From Butyriboletus loyo (lineage: Eukaryota; Basidiomycota; Agaricomycetes; Boletales; Boletaceae): a stretch of DNA of 64,000 bases. Below are positions 11,464 through 22,811 of this stretch, piece by piece. The stretch is from assembly GCA_038093515.1 (NCBI GenBank), contig JBBPSI010000001.1, positions 310,001-374,000 on the forward strand, in the 5' to 3' direction. The position numbers were made by a program, and so were the translations under genes. Within the stretch, counting starts at the first letter, position 1. Every line of letters starts with the position of its first letter. Under the pieces are notes generated by a model that searched no databases, had not been told where the DNA came from, and was given only the letters and a program-made list of their open reading frames with translations.

Positions 11464-11576
11464 TCATGGGTCCATTCGGTGCGTCATATCAGTGTTATTG
11501 CCAAATCGGGTCGCGTGGGAGTTGCACGCGTCGTTTGAAAACACGCCCAAAGTTGCCTCCAACGTGCCCCCCGACG
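11464..11576. promoter_or_regulatory. Compact bidirectional promoter, noxA / NUP170
   Basis: Only 113 bp separate the noxA start (11463, -) from the NUP170 start (11577, +). Both leaders and core promoters must fit here or overlap the opposite gene. No TATA box is obvious. Confidence 0.55.
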
Positions 11577-14500
11577 ATGACGCAGACACGCGCCCTCCCG
11601 CCCCTCGTCGACCTCCCCGCCCTCCACGCCGCCGCCCGCGTCCTCCACGATCACTTCCTCAAGGACGTCCAGTCCATCCCCGACCTCGCTGACCTCCTCC
11701 CCCGTCCGTGTTCTCCTCCTCCATCCGCCCCCCGCTCACCCCCTTCCAGCCGCAGGTCCTCCTTCCTCCGCGTCCTACAGCGTCTTCCCCGACGACTATC
11801 GCGTCCCCTTCCAGAAACGCAGGCTCGTCGGCATACCCGATGCCCTTTTTCAGTACTACAATAGTGTGTCCCTTCCTTCCCTCTCTCCTCCCCGCTCATT
11901 CCTCCATCAGCCACCAGCGTCACCTCCCACATGGGTCTCATCCCCGAGGTAGAGCGCGTATGGATCTCCATCGACAACAAGCTCTTTCTCTGGGACTACA
12001 TACATGGGTCCGTCCCTTCCGTCCCTTCCCTCCCCCTCCTCACCCCCCACAGTCAGGATATCACCTCCTTTGTAGATCAGCCAGACGTCATCACCCATGT
12101 CGCCGTCGTGAATCCAAAGCCCGCCGTGTTCGTCGACGAAATATCTTCCGTCATGGTCTTGTGTACACCCGTCTCCGTCCTCCTCATCGGCCTGTCAACT
12201 TCGCCTCTCCCTCAAACTAACCGTAAGGACATCAAGATGTATGCCACAGACATGTCCGTCTCAACAGACGTAGAGATGACCTCTGTCGTCGGCACCCCTC
12301 AGGGTCGCATTTTCATGGCTGGCTCTCAGGACGGTTGTCTCTACGAGCTACATTACCAGCAATCAGAGTCCTGGTTCGGAAAGAGAGTTCAGCTCATCAA
12401 CCACTCCGTTGGTGCGGTTCAAAGCCTTTTCCCCCGCTTCTCTTCCCCAAAACCAGATGGTCGGTCCTCCCTCGATGCCCCGTCCTCCTCTCACCCATTG
12501 TCTTCTTTCTAGACCGTATCGTATCCGTCGTCTCCGACCACAAGCGCAATTGCTTGTACACCCTTTCCGCCAAAAACGTCATTTCTCTCTATCATCTCAC
12601 CTCAGAAAAAGCAGTCCAACACGTACAGACCCTCGCTAACCTGTACAAGTCTGCCCAGGAAAAGGCACCCGCCTCCCCTGCAATAAGCCCGTCCAACTTC
12701 CAGGTCATCGCACTGCATGTCATTGACCCCGCTGAATCTCGTGTCGGCGTCCAGCTCGTAGCAATCACCATGAATGGTGTCCGTCTCTATTTCTCCCCAA
12801 CTTCTCCCAGCTTTTCGTACGCCCCGGCTACAAATACACCCGGAGCTCTCCCTCTCCAACTCATACACGTACGCCTCCCCCCCCCAAATCTCTTCCACCC
12901 TGACGAATTGGCTCGCCCATCAAACCGTGCCCCATCCACCTCTTACAGCGCTGCTCGCGTGGCCCCACCACCACCACCATCTCGCCCGTTCATTGTATCT
13001 GGGTTGGAAAACTCTCACTATCAAGATGGTCTCACCATTTCAGCCCAGTCAGGCGATACCGATGGCACTGACTTTTTGCTCTGTACTTCCCCTGACCTGA
13101 CCCGCATAGGCACACTTGGCCAGGTGTCTACATCCGCTCAGCAGTACGTCGCAACCTCTCAGCCAACCACATATGCGGCCTCCTCGTATACAACGAGTGG
13201 GAACCAGCGCCCACCGCTCACAGAGTATGCCACCCTGTTGGCGATCCCAGGACGAACTTGGGCGATGGCCAGCGTGCCACGGCCATCGTTGCCACCCTCC
13301 ACTGCACCATCGCCCGCCGTCATCAATGAATTGGCATTGCAGTTTTCGGAACCACCTCGACAATTCATGATTCTCACCAACGTCGGGCTCACGTTTCTCG
13401 TAAAGCGAAGAGCGTTGGATTACCTAAGAGCTGTCATCGAGGAAGCACAGTCTGAAGGCGCTGTTCAGCCAATCATCGAGTTTAGAGACAGGCAAGTGCT
13501 CATTCATCGACCTCGACCAAGTCACACTGACGGCCCACGTTGTAGCTTTGGAAGAGACCAAACATGTGCTATGCTTCTCGGACTTGCCTGTGGAAACACG
13601 TTTTTGGACACTGGCGATCACTCTATGCCTGGCACACTGTGTAGTGTGAGTCCTGACGTTGCAAATATTGCGAAGCAAGCGTTTTATGACTTTGGCGAAC
13701 GTCCGATCTGGACGGAGAGGGTGACATATGGAACAAGTAAGTTCCTCTCTCGCTTTCCTCCTAGGCGCGTGACCAGCTCCCACTTGTAGGTGAAAGCTCG
13801 GGAAGTGCCATATTCAGTGGTCGCAGGGAAGGATTTGCCATGTACTTTTCCCGCCTCATCAGGCTGCTTTGGAAGGACAAGATAACCAAGCCCGGGTGTG
13901 TATTTCAATTACTTTCTCCTCCATCACGTACTCATTCGTGTTCGTTGCGTAGTACTTTCGGTCTTCAAGAGTTGAACGTGGATGATAACTTGCTCGTTAC
14001 CGTCCAAAAGAACTTGTATGCCCTCAAAGAGTTCTTGGACAAGAATCCTCACCTATTCCACTCTACACCGGGTGACCCTGCTGCATCACGCAACACGGTG
14101 GGTCATGAACAAGAAGCATGGAAGGTTCATCGTGATCTCTCAGTTCAGTCACGATATTCTGACATTTCTTCCAGGCCGAACAATGCTCGGTGGCCCAACT
14201 TCAAGCGCTTCTCACAAGAACGATCGAAGCTATGTCATTTGTGCTCTTGCTGAGTGACTATCGATTAGGCGAGCTGATAGCCCAGTGAGCATCCCCAGTT
14301 GATTGGCGTACACCCGGCTTGACATGGTATGAGATGTGACGCTGAGACTCAGAAACTGGTGACTGCGATGACCTACGAAGAACTGGTCACCACTCAAAAT
14401 GGAATAAACGCATCGCGTGCATTGGTTAACGTTGTGATCGACCAGCAGATTGGTCAGCAGATCAGTGTAAGTTTGGCCGTCCATGCACATTGCGCTATGT

Positions 14501-16525
14501 TGACGATGTGATCAGGTGGACACCATCAGCGAAGTTTTGCAACAAAGATGCGGTTCTTTCTGCAGTACCGATGACGTTATGTTGTACAAAGCATGTAAAT
14601 TTCCTCATGGCTGGCGTCTCAACTAACAATTCTGATACAGGCCCGGGAAAACGTCCGCAAGGCAGTCGAATCGCGAAATCCCGCTGAACGACAAAATTGG
14701 TTAGGAGAGTCGTTGAGGTAATCGCCCTCTCCGCACCCCCGTCACTTCCTCATTCAACTATTTGTTAGATTGTTTACGAAAGGGGCACGGATATTAGAAT
14801 TCGAAAAGATCCGTGAAGTATGTGATGAATACCGAGAGCTGAGTTACGCCAAAGGTCCGTGAGCACCCGTATGCTACTCAGGCCACCGGCAACTCATGTA
14901 TCATCAGGCACCATTGAGCTCCCTCTGAGTTGCGCACAAGCAGTCGATCCCGACAACGTTGGACTCGAGTATTGGCTATCGGGATGTCCATCTGGCGACG
15001 ATCGCGCAAGGTTTTTCAAAAAACGTACCGACTGTTATCAGCTCGTCCTCCGTTCTCTTGACTCGTTCGAGGAAAAAGCCTCCCGTACTCAAACACCCGC
15101 TGAGGACCTCGATGCGATCCGAAACCATGCGTATACGCTCGCATTTTCCAGTGATGATGAGATGTTCCACTCGACGCTGTACGACTGGTTGATTGGTAGA
15201 GGGTTGGCTGATGAACTATTGGCTGTATGCGCGTTTGACTCTGCTTGAATCATTGAATGCTGACAATCGTGAAGTTGCGACCCCAATACCTTGAGGCACA
15301 CCTTCGGCGGGAGCCTGTTACACTTCCAAAGTATCAACTGCTGTGGCAGTTCTATGTCAAAGATGGCCAGCCACTGCGTGCCGCCGAAGTGCTTGCTATT
15401 TTGGCAGAGTCTACAGAGTGCGTCACAAGGACTCTCGCTGAATCCTACTGATGTAAACTGTTCTCAGCGTTGACCTGGACTTGAGTACCCGGATCGAGTA
15501 TTTCACGCTCGCCGTTGGAAACGCCAAGTCTCATCCAGTCACCGCGAGTGGCAGGCATGAGACTGCCATTGCATTCCTCACGGACCTTGAAGAAAAGCTT
15601 GATGTGACTCAGGTGCAGCTCGAGGTGTACAATGCACTCCTCCCTCATGCGAGTAATGCTGGCGAGGAAGGTCACAGGATCACACAGCTAAACAAGAGGT
15701 TGTTCACTATGTCCGAGGTGCGCCACCTGAATTTCCCCTCCTCCTGTCTGACCGCAACCTATCAAGCTTTACCAACTTTATGTGGAACCCTTTGACCTGC
15801 CCATCATGAAACTCCTGATCCTTCACGTGTCAGAACACCGAGATGAACACATTGTTCGACCCATTTGGGACCGGATTTTCGAAGATGGTAAGGAGACTTG
15901 GTTCGTCGAACTTGCACAGTTAACGCCTTGTTCAGCGTTGGAAAGGGACGCAGATGCGCAGACGCACGCAGATCACATCATAGCAAGCGTTGTCCCACTA
16001 GGAAAGCGTTTCTACCCCTCCGAAAGTGCATTTCCGCTACGTAAGTCAAGCCTTCTTACCTCCCAAAGGGACATGATGAACGGTTATTATTCAGGTTATA
16101 TCGCGACGCTGCTTATCTCTTTCTCGTTGCGGAACAGGGGGCAACTTCCAAAAGGTTGGAGTCCTCGAGTTTTGGTTCAATGCGGCGTGCCACATGCAGA
16201 GATATGGGATGTTTTGCATGACATGTACGAGTCACATGTGAGTTTTCGCAACCCTCGTGCATGGTAAGTTGCTGAGATCGTATGTCAGGTCCCACCGTTC
16301 AATCATCAGGCCAGTGTTCAAGCGATATCCGCAGACATTGCTATCCTGCTCAGCGATTGGCTAGAAGAGGCCAAGCGACCGCAATCATCAACTGCACGCG
16401 CAGAGCTGCCCGCTGGACGGATAGACGTAGCCGTCGGGCAATATCTTGCCGAGCTGGACTCGAACAACACCGAGACGAGGGTCACATATGAAGGCATCAA
16501 ACGCCAATTGCGGCGAAATTGGTGA
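11577..16525 (+). CDS. nup170: Nucleoporin Nup170/Nup155 (inner ring)
   Basis: Large scaffold of the nuclear-pore inner ring. The start at 11577 gives MTQTRALPPLVDLPALHAA. The next exons are 11756-11863 and 11911-12007, then one from 12053. The N-terminal beta-propeller shows family motifs: YRVPFQKRRLVGIPDALFQY, PEVERVWISIDNKLFLWDY, DVITHVAVVNPKPAVFVDEI and YATDMSVSTDVEMTSVVGTP. The C-terminal two-thirds are an alpha-solenoid (for example YDWLIGRGLADELLAVCAF, LPKYQLLWQFYVKDGQPLRA and FDLPIMKLLILHVSEHRDE), ending GIKRQLRRNW with TGA at 16523-16525. The many short introns, estimated at around twenty, were not all placed. Total length is near 1350-1400 aa, normal for the family. It is convergent with the RING-CH gene, with 85 bp between the stops. 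Confidence 0.9.
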
Positions 16526-16610
16526 ATGGAATGGTGGACGTGATTGAGCTTTTTTTGTCTGTTGGCTATCTACATGTACTTGGTTTCTGAGCGCAAGATA
16601 TATGGAGGTG

Positions 16611-17623
16611 TCAATTGACTTCGAGAATGGAATCTTCGGCCCACGTCAGAAACCGTTCTGCACACTTTCGGGTATAGCCGTAGACCTTGTATAAGGCTCT
16701 GAAAGCAAGATGAGCCATCTTGCAGAGGTTCTGGACAGTCTCGTTGCTGACCTTGCGGCCCCGATAACAATGAAGATGACGACCACTGCGGCAGCCAAGT
16801 CTCTGTCGTTTCCTCTTCTGGACCTGTTCCCTCTCCAGCGGGCGATCCATTGCAATGGCCCCATGAAGGGCAGGGCCAGGATCATGTGAATGAGTGACGC
16901 TACCCCTACGATGGGTAGGCCCAAAAGGAACCTGCGGATGAAACGGCCAAGTAAACCAGGATGATCGGGGAGAGGGGCCGGGATGGGCGCCCTGAGTGGC
17001 CGGGAAATGTCGAGCCCTGGGGGCAAGATATCTTGGTCACGGAGAATTTGGATAGCTGCCCGGATCAAGTCTTGCGCGACGTCCAGTGGGGAGACAAAAA
17101 AGTATGTCGTCCCGAACATGGACTGTTCCTCTATCGAGGCGAGGAAATGGCTTGTGACATATGACGAAAACATGACCAATAGGACAAACAGAAAAGACGA
17201 CAAGAAGGCGACGACAACTGGAGGTAAACATGAGCCGGCAGTTGATCGATGGACTAGAGCAAAGCCGCCTGCCTGGATTTGTCCCCAAACCGTACGCCTT
17301 TGTCCGAGCGAAGCGGTAATGAAAACGACATTGAGGGCAACGCCAAAACACGTCGTTGGAGTGAGAAGATAACCTCCATTTCTGCAGACATTTGACGTGA
17401 ACGTACTTGCGCGCGCGCGCGCGTAATTAGCATTCATGTAGCCTTGGCAGAGCGTGCTTACACAGATACTGCCTGCACAGAGACATGGTTTGAACAGCCT
17501 TCCCAAGGACGGGTCTGACTCGTCGCTATCGTAACAAATTCGACACTGTTTCTCTTGTTGTCCAGGGCCAAAAGTCTTTGAGGAGGATTGGGGTTTTCGT
17601 TGGTGGTCGTGAGGAGGCTCCAT
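16611..17623 (-). CDS. RING-CH (MARCH-type) membrane E3 ubiquitin ligase
   Basis: Four exons: 17623-17462, 17405-17273, 17217-16752 and 16698-16611 (282 aa). The N-terminal RINGv zinc domain is C4HC3: CRIC near residue 28, then CLC, then YVHVKCLQKW with the His and the sixth Cys, then CPQC. It is followed by YRFARTKAYGLGTNP, a motif typical of fungal RINGv proteins. Membrane helices follow (VVVAFLSSFLFVLLVMFSSY; LLGLPIVGVASLIHMILALP; AAAVVVIFIVIG). The C-terminus LTWAEDSILEVN is family-like. It probably ubiquitinates membrane or secretory-pathway proteins from an organelle membrane; the substrate is unknown. The second intron (17272-17218) appears to be GC-AG, and the first intron ends in a GC dinucleotide repeat. 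Confidence 0.85.
17409..17423. repeat. GC dinucleotide microsatellite in RING-CH intron 1
   Basis: Alternating G and C for 15 nt. On the minus strand it sits just before the acceptor of intron 1, occupying the place of the usual pyrimidine tract. Confidence 0.85.
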
Positions 17624-18708
17624 GTTCGCGGTGTGTGCGAATGGGAGTTGCTGTCGATCGAGTCACAGTCGCGTACTCCGCGCGGTGCACTCTATTTGAA
17701 GGAAACTCGATGGCAGTAATTATTACATGGACTTTCCGAGGATAGATCAGTCTCCTGACGGACAATACTGATGGAACTATGTCGTCCTAGAAGTCCAATT
17801 AGGAACGATTGATTCAGGGATATCTCCCAAGGCTACAAGGCTTTCTCCTACTCTGGATTCGAATCAATCGCTCGTTGCATTCACTTTGGTCGAGCCCCAC
17901 TATAATTTTTATTATTTGCGGTAACGTTGCACCACGATCTCGTCTGCTGTGTTCGTCAGGCAGCGTGGCCTTCAACGTTCCAATTTACGTTTGGTGTCTT
18001 GATCACTCCCACTTTTGCAAGCCATGCGTCTCAGACGTGAAGCTACACCCTCATTGAGTCCCCGCCGCCTACCGTCAGCACCGAGGTAAACAAAAACGCA
18101 TGTGTTCATTGATTCACTTGCTATCACTTTCTGGTCTTGATCCGAGTCAGGGATCGCTCCCTTCCTCCGCAGCATTCGTATCTACTTCACGTTCACGGAG
18201 GGCGGGCCAAGCCGAGTGTATTGGGCGGAAGATCGCGACCGGGGCAGACCATCAGTAAAACAGTTGCTGGTTCCCGAGTGTAGCCGAGTGCTACTGACCG
18301 CTAGCCGTTGGTTCTGACCACCAACCGTTTCACTGATGGCATAGCGCTGACTGGACAAAAAATTCATCCATTGCGGTCGCAACCCACTTTTGCCGTGTAA
18401 ACCATATGCATATCCTACCGGACCCTAGCGATGTCGAGATATGGGGTACAGATCCCGATTGGGGGTTTTGTCATTAGAGTGCACCTATCGTGAGTATCGA
18501 CTCCCTCGTGTAACCGAGGTGTCAAAGCGCGCTGAGATTTATTCAGATTACAGCCTCGCCCGGTGCTTGCGTCCAACCCTGTGTGGTCTTCAACCGGGCC
18601 CTCCGGATCAACGGTGAAATAACTTTCCATACGATATCACAACTAAAATTGTGCATCCAGGGGGACGGTTTGCCAAAGATCCAACGGATGCTCGATTTAT
18701 CCTGAGGA

Positions 18709-18736
18709 TTTTTTTTGGAAAAAAAAAAAAAAAAAA
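18709..18736. repeat. T8-GG-A18 homopolymer tract
   Basis: Eight T, then GG, then eighteen A, in the gene-poor region. It may be a simple-sequence tract or the tail of an old retroposed copy. No gene-like sequence adjoins it. Confidence 0.8.
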
Positions 18737-19272
18737 GGGCCACGACTCACATAAATGACTGCGCTGAGCCAAGTGCAAAGCTCTGGTGAGCTGCGATTCA
18801 AGGAACCATTTCTGGTCGTAGAACGCTAGCGTCGTCCACACCGGGATCCAGGTGGGTATACACGATTACCTGGGAGGCACAGCCCCATTTCGCATGATGC
18901 ACGAGATACGTTCTGGAGATAAACAGCGCGCAATGGACAGATTCAAATTGCACCTCACGGGCACGATCAAAAGTGCTATCGAGAACACCGTTAAAGATGA
19001 GTCCCAATGCACAAAATTGCAGCTCAGAATGCCGCTCTTGGCGACAGAAAAATACACACGCTATTGCTGGCAGTGCGACCGAGACAGGTTTTGACGCTGC
19101 AACGAAGGGAGGTTGCGTCTGCTCCTCGGTTCCATGCAATCACCAATACTAGTGGGCGCCGGCAAGTTCCGAACCTTTGCCTGTAAAGCTCTTCCAAAGT
19201 TGACCTGAACTTCCTCCAGACTTTTTGTGTCAGTGAGATTTATTGTGCTTGGAAGCATCGCCGTCGTGATGG

Positions 19273-19898
19273 TTACAGTGATGGCGTTGTCCACAGAAAC
19301 TCGGGATTCCCTTGATCCCGTCTAGCCTGACTACGGCTATGCTTGCATGAGTTCCGCATGCTTTCGATAATCGCTCTCGCCTCAGTCATCCCCAGCTTAG
19401 GAGGCCAAAACTCTTGACGGACCCTAGCAGGGCAGAGGCCTCCCTGTTGAAGGGGCAACTCGAGCGCATCAAAATGTTTTGATATCTCTAAAAAGTCATC
19501 GCGAACTCGAGGCAATTCCCCCCCTGGAGGATTATTATGGAAGTTATTTAACCTCATGACTCGGTGGGTGAAAGTGGCAAAGGTTCATCGAGGCTTCGAC
19601 AGGCTCTGAGTCAGATCTCCAGATGGTTCTGTAAGTTTGCATCTCTCTTCTCCCGCCGGTCTGACAGGTGGTATGAAGAGTCAGGGACTTTGTCGACATC
19701 ACTGTCGTGCGTAGTGGCAGATTGGCGGCCATCATGTTGACACGTTCTACCTTGGTTTAGCTCTTCGCCGTTCCTGTCAAGGTCGAGTCGGGCGGTCACA
19801 GGACCAATCGCGCATTCGTTACGTGAAGACCCTACCACCCAAACGGATGGCCACCAATGAATGGTGCGTTCCACTTGAGATTTAGAACGAAGGATCAT
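19273..19898 (-). other. Possible gene remnant of unknown family
   Basis: Minus-strand ORFs at 19898-19611 and 19557-19273 contain protein-like stretches such as DDFLEISKHFDALELPL and PPKLGMTEARAIIESMR. I could not connect them by a credible intron (the only candidate is 32 nt) and recognise no family. This may be a decayed gene or chance. Confidence 0.2.
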
Positions 19899-20041
19899 TG
19901 GAGCTTATCGGCTTCATCTATCTGAGAACGAACAAAGCCTTTGGAGTCTACTCCCTGTCAAAAAATGCTCCGAGTGTATTCACCGCACATATATCTACCT
20001 GCTACGCAGAGTAAGTCAGGGCTACCTGTTGATTTTTCGAG

Positions 20042-20908
20042 ATGGAAGCAAAATACCCTATCCCTAGTAATGACCAAATCATCGCCCTCTCCTGCAGCAA
20101 TGTAGGAGTGGGACCAGGCGGGACCACCGCGATGCTCGCGTATGTGTCCCTGTCCTTCTGTCTCCTGCGCTGTCATCTCACCTGTCTCATCTCAAGCCGC
20201 GTGTCTATTGTCAACTTTAGGGGCAATGTGATACTAGATACCTTTGTTGCCCCGACCATGCAAGTTAGCGATTATCGAACCAGTACAACCGGAATAGAAG
20301 CCTGCCATCTACTAGCTCGTGAGTCAACATCCAATGTCCTCTTATTTTTGATATTTATTCTCCACTGACATAGCCGACATACCTTTATTTGATCGGGTTC
20401 AGCAGCATGTTGCGGACCTCATCAAGGGTAAAGTGATTGTCGGACACAGCCTGTGGCACGACCTCTCGGGTAGAGTGCATGCACTTTTTATTATCTGGAG
20501 AGCGAGCTCATTACATCGTCATCGGGGACAGTATTGGGTATCCCACATCCCGCCGTTGCCACGCGCGACGTCGCATTGTATCTGCCCTTTAGAAATGCGC
20601 TGCGTTCCCCTAACCAAGTGATTGGCCTGCAAACTCTCATGTGGCATCTCATGTGTCGTCGCTGTCAAGATGGTCACATACATCCCGTACGTACCCGTTC
20701 ATAATCTGTCCAGCCAGAACCAGAACTGTTGTGTCGCGTGCGCATGGTCGCCGAATTACTCAACGACCCCGCCCTCTCTTAGGTCGAGAATGCACGAGCA
20801 GCGCTTGATTTATACCGCACAGTCGCGGCGGAGTGGGAGTCGGCGGTATCATTGGGCAACTGGCCGTCCTGTCTTCCCCCGAGCACCTTCTCGAGGTGTT
20901 ACCTGTGA
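20042..20908 (+). CDS. REX4/ISG20-like DEDD exonuclease homologue lacking catalytic residues
   Basis: Five exons join in frame: 20042-20139, 20197-20318, 20374-20469, 20532-20686 and 20783-20908 (198 aa), so the reading frame is intact. The fold of the REX4 family is followed closely: VGVGPGG, RVSIVNFRGNVILDTFVAP, DYRTSTTGI, LIKGKVIVGHSLWHDLS, ATRDVALYLPFRNAL, VIGLQTLMWHLM and VENARAALDLYR. The metal-binding residues are mostly gone. Exo I reads IALSCSNVGVG where active members have D and E (ALDCEMVGVG), and the last motif has VENARA in place of VEDARA. Only the motif II Asp (WHDL) is clearly kept. It is probably a pseudoenzyme, perhaps an RNA-binding or scaffold protein, or a young duplicate losing function. 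No N-terminal extension typical of Rex4 is present. Confidence 0.8.
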
Positions 20909-21148
20909 TTTCACTCCTTTTGGTCTTCTTGTCCCTCGCATCTCTCCCGTCAGCCATGTTCTGTTGTGTGGCATTCCTATACCTTTTGTTATAATGTACT
21001 CGTAGTTCCCTACCCCTGTAGCTGTCGGTAATGCGAACATCAATCGAGTGTATGGTTTTCTAAATGCACCCAACATATATGGCATGTACAATCGCTGAAA
21101 GTTCACCGCTCGACCCTGGCTAGTCTGAACAAGCTACCTACGTGCAGT
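20909..21148. other. Convergent intergenic region
   Basis: 240 bp between the stop of the REX4-like gene (+) and that of the PPR-like gene (-). No feature is recognised apart from presumed 3' UTRs. Confidence 0.5.
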
Positions 21149-22786
21149 TTACGACTCGGACCTCGACATTAACTGCCGTCGATACTTCTCCTCTATTAAA
21201 TGCCATCTTCGATTCTCAGCGCCTCGTCGACTAAATAATGTCCGCCAGGGTCTTCGTCTCGATGCGTAGACGGTCCGAGGGAAGCTATCATCGGAAACTC
21301 CATAGCGCCACGCCACCCGCATCATGGCCTCGACAATATCAAGGCGACCTTCTTTGAGCGCAAGACTTGCGACACGTCGTCGGACTAACCTGGATTGAAC
21401 GCGTGGACCCCACCTCTTCTCAAACAGATGCAAGCACTGCATAGCAAGAGTGCCGCTGCGGCGGCAGCCGCGCAAGGGTCCGAGAAGCAGAAACAAGGTC
21501 GTGGACGATGGTGTCAAATCCGGACGGGCATGGAGAAATTTCCAAAGAATACGACGCTGTGTAAAGTGTTGTTTCAGACCAGGTTTTCTGTGCCGAGTAA
21601 CCATGGAAAGATGGAAGTTGACGAGGTCGATGACTCTGCGCCGATCGCACCATCTGAGTCGGGGAGGAAGGGATTTCACGTACGACAGGGCGGTAGAGAG
21701 TGCCAAGCTTCTCTGCCCTACATGGTACATTGTCTGCGTGATAATGAGAATGGTCCTCGGTAGGATCTGAACCTGGTCGGAAGAAGCGAGCAGAGGCGAA
21801 ACCTGCAAGAGCGCTCGGTATCGCAACATTTCGGCGGCGTAGGGATTCTGGCATGAACGTGGCATAAGTCGCTTTCGACCAAAAGGTGTTGAATTTTTAG
21901 CATCCTCCAAACGAGATTTTTGGTCTTCTTCCAGGCCAGCATTCAAGTGAAGGTCGCGGGCAGCGTTCGGGCTTGTATTACAGCCAGCTCCCGAACCAGC
22001 CTTTATGATGGGTTTCCGGTCAGTGATAACCCAATGTCGCAGCGCACCGCGCTTCTGGGAGCCAAAGAGTTCCAGCCACAGAGGGAGAGGTATGGGGTTG
22101 TTGGGGAATGTCGTGGTGGCATTCTGTTGCCCCATGATTTCCAAGACACGTTTCCAAGCATCATTCCATTTGCCAGTCCTAACGAACCACCGGACATGCA
22201 GTTTGCATGTTTGCATGTTTGCCGGGATAGACTCTGCTCGCATGGCACTGAAGAGGCGGCCGACTGATGCGAAGGAGGCGTTCCGCAGAGCGAGACTGAT
22301 GAGGAGATTGAAGGATTTGGTGGAGTGCAAAGGCTTGGGCCAATCGAAATAATAGTCGATGGCTTCACGGATGTAAAAAGGCGGATTGGACGTAATGAAG
22401 AGGAGATTGCGGTATAGAGATTGGGGGGAGGTAGGAAACGGCATTGTGGGGATTGGCAAGGATTCGGTAGGAATGCCGACTGGCGTCCCTGCATCTACGG
22501 GTGGGTCTGAGCAGATGAAGTCCGCGACACGTCCTGGATCTCGTCGGTCAAAGTCGACGACTGAAAGCGATTTTAGTTTGATCGGGCGAACACCGAGTTG
22601 TTCGGGTATTCGAGCGGGGTTCGCAGCAACGGAAGTGCGACGGTCGACGTGAATTTGGGGATCAGCGAAAGCCGAGGTATTGATGAAGCTGAACACCTGG
22701 CGGGTCGAGGAGGAGAGGCTGCTTCGAGTGGCAGCATGCATGAGACCTCGGTGCATCGCCACAGTGATGATGGTGGTAGTATACAA
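21149..22786 (-). CDS. PPR-like protein, probably mitochondrial, intronless
   Basis: One uninterrupted ORF of 545 codons, unusual in this intron-rich window. The first Met (22786) lies 25 bp from the STS1 stop. Downstream in-frame Met codons at about 22753 and 22738 (MHRGLMHAATRSSLSSS) would open a Ser/Arg-rich, acid-free presequence typical of mitochondrial import and may be the real start. Residues about 150-230 look like tandem PPR-type helical pairs (SFNLLISLALRNASFASVGR, then CKLHVRWFVRTGKWNDAWKR). Arg-rich helices continue to the end. I recognise no named orthologue. A role in mitochondrial RNA handling is inferred from the repeat type only. Confidence 0.75.
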   Translation of the reverse strand: MYTTTIITVAMHRGLMHAATRSSLSSSTRQVFSFINTSAFADPQIHVDRRTSVAANPARIPEQLGVRPIKLKSLSVVDFDRRDPGRVADFICSDPPVDAGTPVGIPTESLPIPTMPFPTSPQSLYRNLLFITSNPPFYIREAIDYYFDWPKPLHSTKSFNLLISLALRNASFASVGRLFSAMRAESIPANMQTCKLHVRWFVRTGKWNDAWKRVLEIMGQQNATTTFPNNPIPLPLWLELFGSQKRGALRHWVITDRKPIIKAGSGAGCNTSPNAARDLHLNAGLEEDQKSRLEDAKNSTPFGRKRLMPRSCQNPYAAEMLRYRALLQVSPLLASSDQVQILPRTILIITQTMYHVGQRSLALSTALSYVKSLPPRLRWCDRRRVIDLVNFHLSMVTRHRKPGLKQHFTQRRILWKFLHARPDLTPSSTTLFLLLGPLRGCRRSGTLAMQCLHLFEKRWGPRVQSRLVRRRVASLALKEGRLDIVEAMMRVAWRYGVSDDSFPRTVYASRRRPWRTLFSRRGAENRRWHLIEEKYRRQLMSRSES

Positions 22787-22811
22787 ATGTCCATTAACCC
22801 AAACATGCCCA

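Larger units (their letters stand above)
17624..20041. other. Gene-poor region of 2.4 kb
   Basis: After the RING-CH promoter I find no ORF with a recognisable domain until the REX4-like gene at 20042. The region has mixed short ORFs on both strands, an A18 tract at 18719-18736, and no inverted terminal repeats or transposase motifs that I can see. An ORF group at 19273-19898 (-) is listed separately. The rest could be regulatory, degraded mobile DNA or an unannotated non-coding transcript. Confidence 0.45.

Noticed and set aside
11651..11980. Gly/Arg-rich minus-strand ORF
   Set aside because: Antisense of the GC-rich first exons of NUP170; low-complexity shadow.
17850..17870. GGATTCGAATC resembling a tRNA T-loop
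   Set aside because: The flanking bases cannot form the T-stem or an acceptor stem, and no anticodon arm is present.
22195..22225. TTGCATGT direct repeats
   Set aside because: They lie inside the coding PPR-like ORF and translate as ordinary residues; only three partial copies.
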